From Actinomycetota bacterium (GTDB lineage Bacteria > Actinomycetota > Actinomycetes > Propionibacteriales > Propionibacteriaceae): a DNA stretch of 64,000 nucleotides. The notes beneath the pieces are model-generated. The model saw nothing but the letters and a program-made list of their open reading frames with translations. It was not told the origin of the DNA and ran no database searches. Below are positions 38,956-48,608 of the stretch, one piece after another. How positions within the stretch are numbered: position 1 is the stretch's first letter; every line of letters starts with the position of its first letter. Position numbers and translations under genes: made by a program. The DNA is taken from positions 124,001 through 188,000 of the forward strand of contig JAIUOR010000028.1 of NCBI GenBank assembly GCA_020161795.1, read 5' to 3'.

Positions 38956-40911
38956 ATGAGCGTCGACATCCACCAGAACGCGCCCGCGTCGCTGTTCAGC
39001 CGGCTCGAACCGCTGCTCGCCCGGGTCTCCAAGCCGGTGCAGTACATCGGCGGCGAGGTGAACTCCCAGACCAAGCGGTTCGCCGACACCGAGGTGCGGT
39101 GGGTGCTGATGTACCCCGACGCCTACGAGGTGGGCCAGCCGAACCAGGGGCTGGCCATCCTCTACGAACTCCTCAACGAGCGCGACTGGATCTGCGCCGA
39201 GCGCACCTACACCATCTGGCCCGACCTGGCCGGGCTGATGCGGGCGGCGGACATTCCGCAGTTCACCCTGGAGAACCATCTGCCGGTGGGCGCCTTCGAC
39301 CTGCTCGGGGTGAGCTTCTCCACCGAACTGGGCTACACCAACATGCTGGAGAGCCTCGATCTGGCAGGCATCCCGCTGCACGCGGCCGACCGGGATGTCG
39401 ATGCGCCGCTGGTGGTTGCCGGCGGCCATGCCGCCTTCAATCCCGAGCCGATCGCAGCCTTCATCGACGCGGCCGTGCTGGGCGACGGCGAGCAGGCGGC
39501 GATCCGGCTGTCGGAGCTGGTGCGCCAGTGGAAGGCCGAGGGGTGCCCCGGCGGACGGCAGGAGATCCTGCTGCGGCTGGCCGCGAGCGGCGTCGCCTAC
39601 GTCCCCAGCCTGTACGACGTGGACTACCGGCCGGACGGCACGATCGCCGCGGTGCGGCCGAATCGGCCGGGCGTCCCGGAGCGTCCCGCCAAGCACACCC
39701 TGATGGAACTGGACGAGTGGCCCTACCCGTCGCGGCCGATCGTGCCGCTGGCCGAGACCGTCCATGAGCGCTACTCGGTGGAGATCTTCCGCGGCTGCAC
39801 CCGCGGCTGCCGGTTCTGCCAGGCCGGGATGATCACCCGCCCGGTGCGCGAGCGCAATATCGAGACGGTCGGGCGGATGGTCGAGGCCGGCCTGGCTTCC
39901 ACCGGGCTGGAGGAGGTGGGTCTGCTCAGCCTTTCCTCGGCCGATCATTCCGAGATCGGCGAGATCACCCACGAACTGGCGGATCGCTACGCCGAGGATC
40001 AGGTCTCGCTCTCGCTGCCCAGCACCCGCGTCGACGCCTTCAACATCGACCTGGCCAATGAGCTCTCGCGCAACGGACGTCGCTCGGGTCTCACCTTCGC
40101 CCCCGAGGGCGGCACCGAGCGGATGCGCAAGGTGATCAACAAGATGGTCAGCGAGGACGACCTGATCAACACCGTCGCCGCGGCGTTCAGCCAGGGCTGG
40201 CGGCAGGTCAAGCTGTACTTCATGTGCGGCCTGCCCACCGAGACCGACGAGGATGTCACAGCGATCGCCGACATGGCGGCCCGGGTGATCGAGACCGGAC
40301 GCCAGGCCGCCGGAACGCGCGACATCCGCTGCACGATCTCCATCGGCGGCTTCGTTCCCAAGCCGCACACCCCGTTCCAGTGGGCGGCCCAGGCCGACCC
40401 CGACACCATCGACCGCCGGCTGCAGGCGTTGCGCGACCGGATTCGCGCCGACCGGCGGTACGGCCGCGCGATCGGCATGCGCTACCACGACGGCAAGCCC
40501 GGCATGATCGAGGGCCTGTTGTCGCGTGGCGACCGCAGGGTGGGCGATGTGATCGAGGCGGTCTGGCGCGACGGCGGCCACTTCGACGGCTGGAGCGAGC
40601 ACTTCTCCTACGAGCGTTGGATCGCCTGCGCCGAGCAGGCGCTCGCTCCGCACGGGGTCGATCTGGCCTGGTTCACGACCCGGGAGCGCGGCCAGGCCGA
40701 GATCCTGCCCTGGGATCACCTCGATTCCGGTCTCGACCGGGATTGGCTGTGGCAGGACTGGCAGGACGCTGTCGCCGGCGCGGAGGTGGAGGACTGCCGC
40801 TGGAGCGGCTGCTACGACTGCGGAGTCTGCCCGACCATGGGCACCGACATTCAGATCGGACCCACCGGCCGCTCCCTGTTGCCGCTGACCGTGGTGCAGC
40901 GTTCGGCCTGA
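38956..40911 (+). CDS. B12-binding radical SAM protein (TIGR03960 type)
   Basis: A 651-residue enzyme with an N-terminal cobalamin-binding domain (about 40-180) and a radical SAM core whose 4Fe-4S site is CTRGCRFCQAG near residue 283. The C-terminal part ends with a cysteine cluster (CRWSGCYDCGVC). This is the conserved partner of the radical-SAM-linked protein at 44706; in most actinobacteria the two genes are adjacent. TAGGCT lies 9 nt upstream of the ATG with no Shine-Dalgarno. The reaction is unknown; association with RNase E suggests tRNA or rRNA modification, which is inference. Confidence 0.92.
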   Translation: MSVDIHQNAPASLFSRLEPLLARVSKPVQYIGGEVNSQTKRFADTEVRWVLMYPDAYEVGQPNQGLAILYELLNERDWICAERTYTIWPDLAGLMRAADIPQFTLENHLPVGAFDLLGVSFSTELGYTNMLESLDLAGIPLHAADRDVDAPLVVAGGHAAFNPEPIAAFIDAAVLGDGEQAAIRLSELVRQWKAEGCPGGRQEILLRLAASGVAYVPSLYDVDYRPDGTIAAVRPNRPGVPERPAKHTLMELDEWPYPSRPIVPLAETVHERYSVEIFRGCTRGCRFCQAGMITRPVRERNIETVGRMVEAGLASTGLEEVGLLSLSSADHSEIGEITHELADRYAEDQVSLSLPSTRVDAFNIDLANELSRNGRRSGLTFAPEGGTERMRKVINKMVSEDDLINTVAAAFSQGWRQVKLYFMCGLPTETDEDVTAIADMAARVIETGRQAAGTRDIRCTISIGGFVPKPHTPFQWAAQADPDTIDRRLQALRDRIRADRRYGRAIGMRYHDGKPGMIEGLLSRGDRRVGDVIEAVWRDGGHFDGWSEHFSYERWIACAEQALAPHGVDLAWFTTRERGQAEILPWDHLDSGLDRDWLWQDWQDAVAGAEVEDCRWSGCYDCGVCPTMGTDIQIGPTGRSLLPLTVVQRSA

Positions 40912-40953
40912 AGCCGCCGCGGCTGTCCGAGCCACCTGGCGCACTGGACGGTG

Positions 40954-42600
40954 ATGAATACCTCCTCGCCGACTCTGCGCCGCGTCATCGTCTGGGCGCT
41001 GGTGATCGCGCTGCTGGCCACGATGGGGCTGGCGGCCGCGGCGGGTACCGCGCAGGCGGCGACCTCCTACTAGCTGACGGCGTCCGGCGCCGGCACGGTC
41101 ACCACCGGCAAGGCGCACAAGCTCACCGTCACCTTCACCAAGAACGGCAAGCCGGTGAAGAGCGCGAAGGTGAAGCTGCAGTACAAGAAGGGCTCGAAGT
41201 GGGTCACCGTGAAGACGGTGAAGGTCAAGAAGGGCAAGGCGACCGTCAAGGTCAAGAGCACCAAGGCCCTGAACCGGACCTACCGCTTCTACGTGAAGGG
41301 GAAGGGCAAGAGCAAGTCCCAGGTGGTGCGCTTCGTCCCCGCCACGTTCACGATCAACGGCTCCGGCGAGGGTCACGGCGTGGGAATGTCGCAGTACGGC
41401 GCGTACTATCTCGCCGCCAAGCAGGGCAAGTCGGCCGGTGAGATCCTCCGCTACTACTTCCGCGGGGCCACCGTGAGCACGGCCAACAACCCCGGGGCAG
41501 AGGCCACCGAGACCAGCACCTCCGGCAAGATCAGGGTGCAGGTCTTCGGCCCGCAGCGCGACAAGAAGACGTCGACCACCTTCGGCATCTCCGGCGGCGG
41601 GTTCACGATCACCGATGGCGACTCCCATGCCCCGCTCGCCGCGATCCCCGCCGGCAAGCCGGTGACCGTATCCGTCAAGGGCTCCAAGGTCACCGCCACC
41701 AGCGGCAGCACGACCGTCACCGCCACCCGGTTGCGGTTCGACTGGAACGACAAGGCGACGACCTCGGTGAAGGGAGCCCGCGGCGCCTCGTCCTCGGACG
41801 TCCGGTACCGGTACGGCAATCTGCAGGCGACGGCCCTTCAGGGCAGCCTCAACGTGGTGAACGAGCTCATCCTGAACACCGAGTACCTCTACGGGGTGGA
41901 CGAGATGGCCTCGGGCTGGGGAACCGCCTCCCGGGGCGGCAAGGAGGCCCTCAAGGCCCAGGTGATCGTGGCCCGCACCTATGCGCTGCGAGCCGTGACC
42001 GCGCGCGCCGGCAATGCGGTGGATCCGGCATGCGACTGCCATCTCTACGACGACACCAACAGCCAGAACTTCGTCGGCGCGACGAAATCCGACGGCAGCG
42101 GGAACAAGCCGTGGGTGGACGCGGTGAAGGCGACCGTCCGCTCGGTTCCGAAGACCGCGGCGCGACCCAACGGCAGCGAGGTGGAGGTGCTGCGGGATGC
42201 GTCGGGCAACCTGGCCGAGACCACCTACTTCGCCGCCACCGGTTCGTACACCGTGAGCGGCCAGACCTACCGCGGCACGGCCAACAGCCAGGATGTGTTC
42301 CGCCGGGGAATCAGGGTCGGCCACCTGCAACATGTCGACGAGCCGCACGCCGCGAAGGCGGCCCCCACCGAGCTGAAGGCATGGAAGAAGTCTCTGAGCC
42401 AGGCCAAGGCGGCGACGATCTTCGGCGTGAGCGGAGTCGTCAAGATCTCGGTCACGAAGCGGTACGACGGCGGGCTGCCCCAGACGCTGACCGCTACCAC
42501 TGCCACCGGCAAGAAGGTGGCGGTCACCATGAAGGCCGATGCCTGGCGCGCGGCGCTGGGTGTCAAGGCTCCCTGGATCAAGTCGATCGGCTCCGGCTGA
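40954..42600 (+). pseudogene. SpoIID/LytB-domain secreted protein interrupted by one in-frame UAG
   Basis: A start at 40954 gives a full signal peptide (VIVWALVIALLATMGLAAAA, then AQAATSY). A TAG at 41071-41073 then stops the frame after 39 residues. The same frame runs on for about 509 codons: a Lys-rich Ig-like repeat ([20 protein letters not shown]), then the SpoIID domain with [31 protein letters not shown] and [10 protein letters not shown]. Without the signal peptide the product cannot be secreted, so the gene is dead, read through, or a sequencing error. A Gln, Lys or Tyr codon at the stop would restore it. It splits the radical SAM pair. Confidence 0.85.
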
Positions 42601-42613
42601 GACGGGACGTGGC

Positions 42614-42784
42614 ATGGACGGTAAGGGGTGGTGGCAACGGTGGTCCCTGTTCGTCCACCGGCTGAAGTACGGCAAGATCGCCCCGGGTAGCCCAGAACAC
42701 CTGGAGATCATCCGCATCGAGGAGCAGCGGGCCGAGCAGATGCGCAAGGCGATGGAGGAGCGGCGCCGGTTCGGCAAGTACTGA
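42614..42784 (+). CDS. Small basic hypothetical protein, 56 residues
   Basis: A short ORF with one Trp-rich N-terminus (GKGWWQRWSLFVHRLKYGK) and a charged helix ending RRRFGKY. It is 13 bp after the interrupted SpoIID gene. GGGACGTGGC before the ATG is a weak ribosome site. The codon use fits coding DNA, but no family was recognised. Confidence 0.5.
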   Translation: MDGKGWWQRWSLFVHRLKYGKIAPGSPEHLEIIRIEEQRAEQMRKAMEERRRFGKY

Positions 42785-42860
42785 ACCAGGAAGCTCCAGG
42801 CCATCCCCGAAGGCGAGGTTCTCGACCGCGAGGATCGTGCGCCCGCCACCCCCGCGCCCT

Positions 42861-42880
42861 CCCCGCGAAGGCGGGATCTC
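42861..42880. repeat. REP-like intergenic repeat, copy 1
   Basis: CCCCGCGAAGGCGGG followed by ATCTC lies between the small ORF and the SulP gene. A nearly identical sequence is at 48540. It resembles the short palindromic repeats scattered in many high-GC genomes. Confidence 0.6.
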
Positions 42881-42914
42881 ACCCCGCTCCGGGCGGAGAC
42901 GGTAGCGTTTCAGC

Positions 42915-44678
42915 GTGGACGACGGCGTTGCCAGCGGCTGGCGGAAGTGGCTGCCCGGCTTGGGTGTGCTCACCGCCTACGACCGGCGCTGGCTGCGGCC
43001 CGACCTCATCGCCGGGCTGACCGTCTCGGCCTACCTGGTGCCGCAGGTGATGGCCTACGCCGAGATCGTGGGGCTGCCGCCCGTGGTCGGGCTGTGGGCA
43101 ACCCTCGCCCCGATGCTGACCTACGCGGTGCTGGGCACCTCCCGGCAGCTGTCGGTGGGGCCTGAATCCACGACCGCCCTGATGACCGCGGTCGCGATAG
43201 CGACGCTGGCCGGCGAGGTCGATGCCCAGCGCCGCGCCGAGGTCGCTGCGCTGCTGGCGCTGGCCTGCGGAGCGGTCTTCGGCATCGCCCGCCTGGCCCG
43301 GCTGGGCTTCCTGGCCAACCTGCTCTCCAGGCCGGTGCTGGTGGGCTACCTGGCCGGGATCGGCATCCTGATGGTCGTCAGCCAGTACGCGACCCTCACC
43401 AAGCTCACCATCGCCGGCGACCATCCCTGGGAGGAGACGCTGTCGCTGGTGACGCAGTGGCAGCAGATCCACGTCCCGACGCTGGCCCTCGCGCTGGGGG
43501 TCGCCGCCGCGCTGTTCGCCATGCACCGCTGGGCGCCGCGCTGGCCGGGCCCGCTGCTGGTGATGCTGGCCGCGGCGGGCATCGTCGCGCTCGCCGGTCT
43601 GAGCGGTGCGGGCGTCGAGGTGATCGGGGAGATCCCCCGCGCGCTGCCCGCGCTGGTCTTCCCGACCCTCGACGGCGTCGACCTGCTCCAGCTCGCCACC
43701 GCCGCCGTCGGCATCGCCGTGGTCGCCTACTCCGACGTGATCCTCACCGGACGGTCGTTCGCCGCCCGCCGGAACCAGCGGATCGACGCCAACCAGGAGC
43801 TGCTGGCGATGAGCGCGGCCAACCTGATCAACGGCGTGGTCTCCGGCCTCCCCTCCTCGGCCTCCGCCAGCCGGACGGTGATCGGCGACGCGGCCGGCAG
43901 TCGCACCCAACTGCACTCGCTGGTGGCCGCCGCGCTCATGATCGGGTCGATCTTCGTGTTCGGGCCGGTGCTGGGTGCCTTCCCGCAGGCGGCTCTGGCA
44001 GGCCTGGTGGTCTACGCCGGGCTGCGACTGGTCGACCTGGCCGAACTGCGCCGGATCGCCCGGTTCCGTCGCAGTGAGCTGGTGCTGGCGCTGATCACCT
44101 TCGCCGCCGTCCTGGCCACCGGGCTGCTGATCGGGATCGGGATCGCGATCGCGCTGTCCCTGCTGGATCTGATCCGCCGGATCGTCCACCCGCACGACGG
44201 CGTGCTGGGCTTCATCCCCGGCCTGGCCGGCATGCACGACATCGACGACTATCCCCATTCGACACTGATCCCGGGGCTGCTGGTCTACCGCTACGACTCG
44301 CCGCTGTTCTTCGCCAACGCCGAGGACTTCCGCGCCCGCGCGCTGGCCGCGATCGATCAGGCCAGCCCGCCCGTACGGTGGTTCCTGTTGAATGCCGAGG
44401 CGAACGTCGAAGTCGATCTGACCGCTGCGGATGCGCTGGAGGAGTTGCGGCAGGAGCTCGCACGCCGTGGCATCGTCTTCGCGCTCGCCCGGGTGAAGAG
44501 CGAGATCCGCGCCGAACTCGACGCCACCGGCCTGGTGAAGCGGATCGGCCCGGAGTTGCTGTTCGCCACCCTGCCCACCGCGGTCGCGGCATACCGGGAG
44601 TGGCACCGGCGCGAGCTGGGGTCGGATCCGGGGCCACCGGGAGGGGCGCAATCCTCCGATGGGACGACCACCGGCTAG
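42915..44678 (+). CDS. SulP family anion transporter with STAS domain
   Basis: A 587-residue permease. The core of about 400 residues has SulP signatures (LIAGLTVSAYLVPQVMAYAE and GLWATLAPMLTYAVLGTSR), and a C-terminal STAS domain follows (about 435-560). Substrate may be sulfate, bicarbonate or a dicarboxylate and is not predictable. The GTG start has TAGCGT exactly 6 nt upstream with no Shine-Dalgarno, a leaderless start. It has its own promoter within the region between the radical SAM genes and is probably independent of them. Confidence 0.9.
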   Translation: MDDGVASGWRKWLPGLGVLTAYDRRWLRPDLIAGLTVSAYLVPQVMAYAEIVGLPPVVGLWATLAPMLTYAVLGTSRQLSVGPESTTALMTAVAIATLAGEVDAQRRAEVAALLALACGAVFGIARLARLGFLANLLSRPVLVGYLAGIGILMVVSQYATLTKLTIAGDHPWEETLSLVTQWQQIHVPTLALALGVAAALFAMHRWAPRWPGPLLVMLAAAGIVALAGLSGAGVEVIGEIPRALPALVFPTLDGVDLLQLATAAVGIAVVAYSDVILTGRSFAARRNQRIDANQELLAMSAANLINGVVSGLPSSASASRTVIGDAAGSRTQLHSLVAAALMIGSIFVFGPVLGAFPQAALAGLVVYAGLRLVDLAELRRIARFRRSELVLALITFAAVLATGLLIGIGIAIALSLLDLIRRIVHPHDGVLGFIPGLAGMHDIDDYPHSTLIPGLLVYRYDSPLFFANAEDFRARALAAIDQASPPVRWFLLNAEANVEVDLTAADALEELRQELARRGIVFALARVKSEIRAELDATGLVKRIGPELLFATLPTAVAAYREWHRRELGSDPGPPGGAQSSDGTTTG

Positions 44679-44705
44679 CTGCTGGGGCCAGCTAGCATCC
44701 CGGCC

Positions 44706-45437
44706 ATGGTCCGCGCCCAACCCGCCCAACAGGCACCGCCGCTGCAGCGCCTGCGCGTGCGCTACGCCAAGCGCGGCCGGGCCCGGTTCGCCTCCCACCG
44801 TGACATCGGGCGGGCGATCGAGCGCGCGCTGCGGCGGGCGAGCATTCCGATGGCCTACTCGTCCGGCTTCTCCCCGCACCCACGGATCTCCTACGCCGGG
44901 GCGAGCCCGACCGGTGCCGCCAGCGAGTCGGAATACCTGGAACTCGGGTTGTCAGCCCGGCTCGAACCGGACCACGTCCGCACCCTGCTCAGCCAAGCAC
45001 TGCCTGACGGCATCGAGGTGGTCGGGGTGGTGGAGGCCACCGGTGGCGCGCTGGCCGACCAGCTCACCGCCTCCGCCTGGCGGCTCGATCTGCCCGGGGT
45101 CACCGCGGCCATCGCCGAGCAGGCGACGACGACGCTGCTTGCGCAACCGGAGCACCTGGTCGAGCGGATGACCAAGAACGGGATGCGGACGTTCAACGTC
45201 CGCTCGGCAATCTTGCGCATCGAGGTCGTGGGGGAGGGCCTGATCGACCTCGTGTCGGCGATCGGGACGCCCCTGGTGCGGCCGGACGACATCGTCACCG
45301 CGCTCACCGCGGTCAGCCCCGCCTTCCGTCCCACCCAGCCGCCGATCTTCACCCGCCTGGCCCAGGGCACCTTCGACGGCAACCAGGTGATCGATCCGGT
45401 TCCGGCGACCCTGCCGCCGGCCTCGTCGCCGGACTGA
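44706..45437 (+). CDS. Radical-SAM-linked protein (TIGR03936 / DUF2344)
   Basis: A 243-residue protein. The N-terminus RLRVRYAKRGRARFASHRDIGRAI and the SSGFSPHPRISYA motif define the DUF2344 family, a dedicated partner of the B12-binding radical SAM protein encoded at 38956. The ATG is preceded by TAGCAT 7 nt upstream, with no Shine-Dalgarno, so expression is probably independent and leaderless. It precedes rng, as in other actinobacteria, but its partner is 3.8 kb away because of inserted genes. Confidence 0.9.
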   Translation: MVRAQPAQQAPPLQRLRVRYAKRGRARFASHRDIGRAIERALRRASIPMAYSSGFSPHPRISYAGASPTGAASESEYLELGLSARLEPDHVRTLLSQALPDGIEVVGVVEATGGALADQLTASAWRLDLPGVTAAIAEQATTTLLAQPEHLVERMTKNGMRTFNVRSAILRIEVVGEGLIDLVSAIGTPLVRPDDIVTALTAVSPAFRPTQPPIFTRLAQGTFDGNQVIDPVPATLPPASSPD

Positions 45438-45726
45438 TGACCGTCGGATCGCCAAAGATAACGCTCAGATAACGAAAAGTCGGGGTGTTACGGGTTCCAT
45501 TCGGCCTCGCTGTGGAATAATGCTCCTAGGAACGGGCTTTCAGACAACGGAATCCCTCCCACGAGTGCGGCGGCCGAGGTGACAGCTCGATCGCTCCACC
45601 ACACCACACCGCGACGGACTTTCGACCGCGGGGGTGGGGTGGAAAATGCACCCGTTTCCGACAGGCTTTACTGCTACGGCAGTCGATGTGGACGGTCACC
45701 TTTGGTTGCCGTCGAAGGAGCGCACC
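45438..45726 (+). promoter_or_regulatory. Long leader region upstream of rng
   Basis: A 289-bp stretch with no gene. GAATAAT near 45515-45521 resembles a -10 box with a TGTG extension but no good -35. If used, the mRNA would start near 45528 and carry about 200 nt of leader, including GC-rich, hairpin-prone sequence (45605-45660). RNase E autoregulates through its leader in E. coli; a similar role here is only a guess. Confidence 0.4.
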
Positions 45727-48525
45727 ATGCTCGATGACGAAACAACGACTCCTACCGAGTCAACCCCCGCCCCGCCGCGCCGGCGCCGCGCCGCCAGCCG
45801 CCCCGCCGGGCCGCCCGCTGCGGCCTCCGAGCCGGCCCAGGAGCTCCAGCCGGCCGAGGCTGCCGCGGCGGAGCCGCCGGCGACCGTGGCCTCGGCCCCG
45901 GCCGAGGAGCCGGCGAAGCCCAAGCGAACCCGGCGCAGCCGGGCGAAGGCCGCCGCGGAACCGACGCCCGAGGCTCCGGCGGACGAGGAGCCGCAGCCGG
46001 CCGCCGAGCCCGCCGAACCGGTGGCGGAGGAGCCCGCTCCCCGACGCGGCCGCCGCCGCAAGGCGGATCCGGCGACCGAGCCCGAACTGCCCGCCGCTCC
46101 CGACCAGGCGGTGGCCGCCAGCCTGGCCGAACTGGAGACCAAGGCCCCGCGGCGCCGTGGCCGGGTCCGCCCGGAGGCGCTCGGGCTGAGCGAGGATGCC
46201 GACCCCGACACGGTGCTGAGCAGCCTGGCCGCTGCGATCAGCGGTGCTGTCGTGGAAGCCGTCGAACCGGAGGAGGCCGAGGCCGAAGAGCCGGTGGAGG
46301 ACGCGGTCGAGAACGCGGAATCCGAGGAGGATTCCGAGGATGTCGACGACGAGAACGACACCGACGACGACCAGAGCGAGACGACCCCGCGTCGTCGCCG
46401 TCGTCGCCGTGGCGGCCGCCGCCGGCGTCGTTCGTCCGGTGGCGAGGACGCCGACGAGGACGAGGCAGAGACGGACGAGGCTGCTGAGGCCGACGAGGCC
46501 GAGGTCTCCGATGCCGCCGAGGGAGGGGAAGCCAGCGAGGGTGGCTCGCGCCGTCGCCGCCGGCGTCGCCGGCGTGGCGAGGACACCGGCGAGGCCGAGG
46601 ACGATTCGATCGACGTGGTGGTACGGGTGCGCGAGCCCCGCCGCCGGGGAAGCTCCGCCAGCGACGAGGTGACCGGCATCGAGGGCTCCACCCGCATGGA
46701 GGCCAAGAAGCAGCGCCGCCGCGAGGGCCGGGCCGCCGGCCGCCGCCGTACCCCGATCCTGTCGGAGTCGGAGTTCCTGGCGCGCCGCGAATCGGTGGAT
46801 CGCGTCATGCTGATCCGGCAGGCCGAGGAGTACAGCCAGATCGGCGTGCTCGAGGACGGCGTCCTGGTCGAGCACTACGTCGACCGTCCGTCGGCCACCT
46901 CGATGATCGGGAACATCTACCTGGGCCGCGTCCAGAACGTGCTGCCCAGCATGGAGGCCGCCTTCGTCGACATCGGCCGCGGCCGCAATGCCGTGCTGTA
47001 CGCCGGCGAGGTCGACTGGGCCTCCTTCGGAGTGACCGGCCAGGACAAGAAGGTCGAGAGGGTCTTCAAATCCGGCCAGGCGGTGTTGGTGCAGGTCACC
47101 AAGGATCCGGTCGGCGCCAAGGGTGCGCGGCTCACGTCCCACATCTCCATCCCCGGGCGCTACATCGTTTACTCGCCGGGCGGCCAGCTCTCCGGCATCT
47201 CCCGCAAGCTCCCCGAGGGTGAGCGCAAGCGCCTCAAGGGCATCCTCGACGACCTGATCGGCCCGGACGCCTCCGTCATCGTGCGGACCGCCGCCGAGGG
47301 GGCCTCCGAGGACGAACTGGTGCGCGACGTCAACCGGCTCAAGGCGCAGTGGGAGGTCATCGAGAAGAAGACCGGCGGCTCCGCGCCGTCGCTACTCTAT
47401 GGCGAGCCCGACCTGACCGTCCGGATCGTGCGCGACCTGTTCACCGAGGACTTCCGCGCCCTGATCGTGGACGGTAACGGGGAGCCGGACGACGCCTGGG
47501 ACACCGTCGAGGCGTACGTCAAGCACGTCGCCCCCCACCTGGCCGAACGGCTGCAGCGCTGGGATCGGACCGCGAGCGGCGACATCTTCGACGCCCACCG
47601 CGTTCACGAGCAGGTGGCCAAGGCGCTGGAGCGCAAGGTCTTCCTGCCCTCCGGCGGCTCGCTGATCATCGACCGCACCGAGGCGATGACCGTGATCGAC
47701 GTCAACACCGGACGCTTCACCGGGACGTCGGGCAACCTCGAGGCGACCGTCACCTCCAACAACCTGGAGGCGGCCGAGGAGATCGTCCGCCAGCTGCGGC
47801 TGCGGGATATCGGCGGCATCATCGTGGTCGACTTCATCGACATGGTGCTGCCCAACAACCGCGAGCTGTTGCTGCGCCGGCTGGTCGAATGCCTGGGCCG
47901 CGACCGTACCCGCCATCAGGTCGCCGAGGTGACCTCGCTCGGCCTGGTGCAGATGACCCGCAAGAAGATCGGCACCGGCCTGGCCGAGGCGTTCACCGTT
48001 CCGTGCGAGACCTGCAAGGGTCGCGGGTACCACACCCACGACATGCCGGTCGCCACCCAGGCCCCCGCCGACGGCGGTGAGCGGGAAGGCAGCCGCCGCA
48101 GCCGCGGCGGCAACAACTCCCGCTCCAACCGCAACCGCAAGTCCGGCCCCGCGCCGGAACTCGCGGCCCTCGTCGCCGCCACGCTGGCCCACCCCGTCAC
48201 ACCGGAGCTGACGAAGTCACCGGAGGAGCCGGCGACCGAGGTTCCGGCTGAGCCGGTCGAGGCCGATGTCGCGGTGCCGGTGGTCGAGGCTGAGGCGGCC
48301 GAACCGGTGGCCGACGCGGAAGTCCAGGCTGTCGACCCCTCCGAGGTCGCCGAGCCGGAAGCGGCGGCAGCCTCTGACGAGGCGTCGGACGATGCAGGGG
48401 CCAGCGTGGATGCCGATGCGGCCGAGGTCGCCGCGGCTGAGGCGGAAGCGGTGGTCGAGCTCGTCGAGACCCCCACCGTCGATCAGGCCGACCTGGTGTC
48501 CGCCGAGCCCGGCGTACAGGAGTAG
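45727..48525 (+). CDS. rng: Ribonuclease E/G family endoribonuclease
   Basis: A 932-residue RNA-degrading enzyme. The first about 320 residues are disordered, Pro/Ala/Glu-rich, with arginine-rich blocks (PRRRRRRRGGRRRRRSSGG) that probably bind RNA or form condensates. The catalytic core follows: S1 domain with NIYLGRVQNVLPSMEAAF, the magnesium-binding VIDVNTGRFTGTSG, and the zinc-link CETCKGRG. The C-terminal about 160 residues are again acidic and low complexity. GAAGGAG precedes the ATG by 5 nt. Length and layout match actinobacterial RNase E. Confidence 0.95.
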   Translation: MLDDETTTPTESTPAPPRRRRAASRPAGPPAAASEPAQELQPAEAAAAEPPATVASAPAEEPAKPKRTRRSRAKAAAEPTPEAPADEEPQPAAEPAEPVAEEPAPRRGRRRKADPATEPELPAAPDQAVAASLAELETKAPRRRGRVRPEALGLSEDADPDTVLSSLAAAISGAVVEAVEPEEAEAEEPVEDAVENAESEEDSEDVDDENDTDDDQSETTPRRRRRRRGGRRRRRSSGGEDADEDEAETDEAAEADEAEVSDAAEGGEASEGGSRRRRRRRRRGEDTGEAEDDSIDVVVRVREPRRRGSSASDEVTGIEGSTRMEAKKQRRREGRAAGRRRTPILSESEFLARRESVDRVMLIRQAEEYSQIGVLEDGVLVEHYVDRPSATSMIGNIYLGRVQNVLPSMEAAFVDIGRGRNAVLYAGEVDWASFGVTGQDKKVERVFKSGQAVLVQVTKDPVGAKGARLTSHISIPGRYIVYSPGGQLSGISRKLPEGERKRLKGILDDLIGPDASVIVRTAAEGASEDELVRDVNRLKAQWEVIEKKTGGSAPSLLYGEPDLTVRIVRDLFTEDFRALIVDGNGEPDDAWDTVEAYVKHVAPHLAERLQRWDRTASGDIFDAHRVHEQVAKALERKVFLPSGGSLIIDRTEAMTVIDVNTGRFTGTSGNLEATVTSNNLEAAEEIVRQLRLRDIGGIIVVDFIDMVLPNNRELLLRRLVECLGRDRTRHQVAEVTSLGLVQMTRKKIGTGLAEAFTVPCETCKGRGYHTHDMPVATQAPADGGEREGSRRSRGGNNSRSNRNRKSGPAPELAALVAATLAHPVTPELTKSPEEPATEVPAEPVEADVAVPVVEAEAAEPVADAEVQAVDPSEVAEPEAAAASDEASDDAGASVDADAAEVAAAEAEAVVELVETPTVDQADLVSAEPGVQE

Positions 48526-48539
48526 CGCAACACCGTCAT

Positions 48540-48560
48540 CCCCGCGAAGGCGGGGATCTC
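48540..48560. repeat. REP-like intergenic repeat, copy 2
   Basis: CCCCGCGAAGGCGGGG followed by ATCTC lies between rng and nadE, which converge. It matches the copy at 42861 and may act as a terminator for both genes. Confidence 0.6.
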
Positions 48561-48608
48561 TCAGCCGTCATCGCGCGAATGGCGAATGGGTCCTGGAACG
48601 ACGAAGGG

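Noticed and set aside
38749..42882. 1377-codon open frame on the minus strand
   Set aside because: It lies opposite the radical SAM and SpoIID genes, with His/Gly/Arg-rich low-complexity translation typical of antisense frames in GC-rich DNA.
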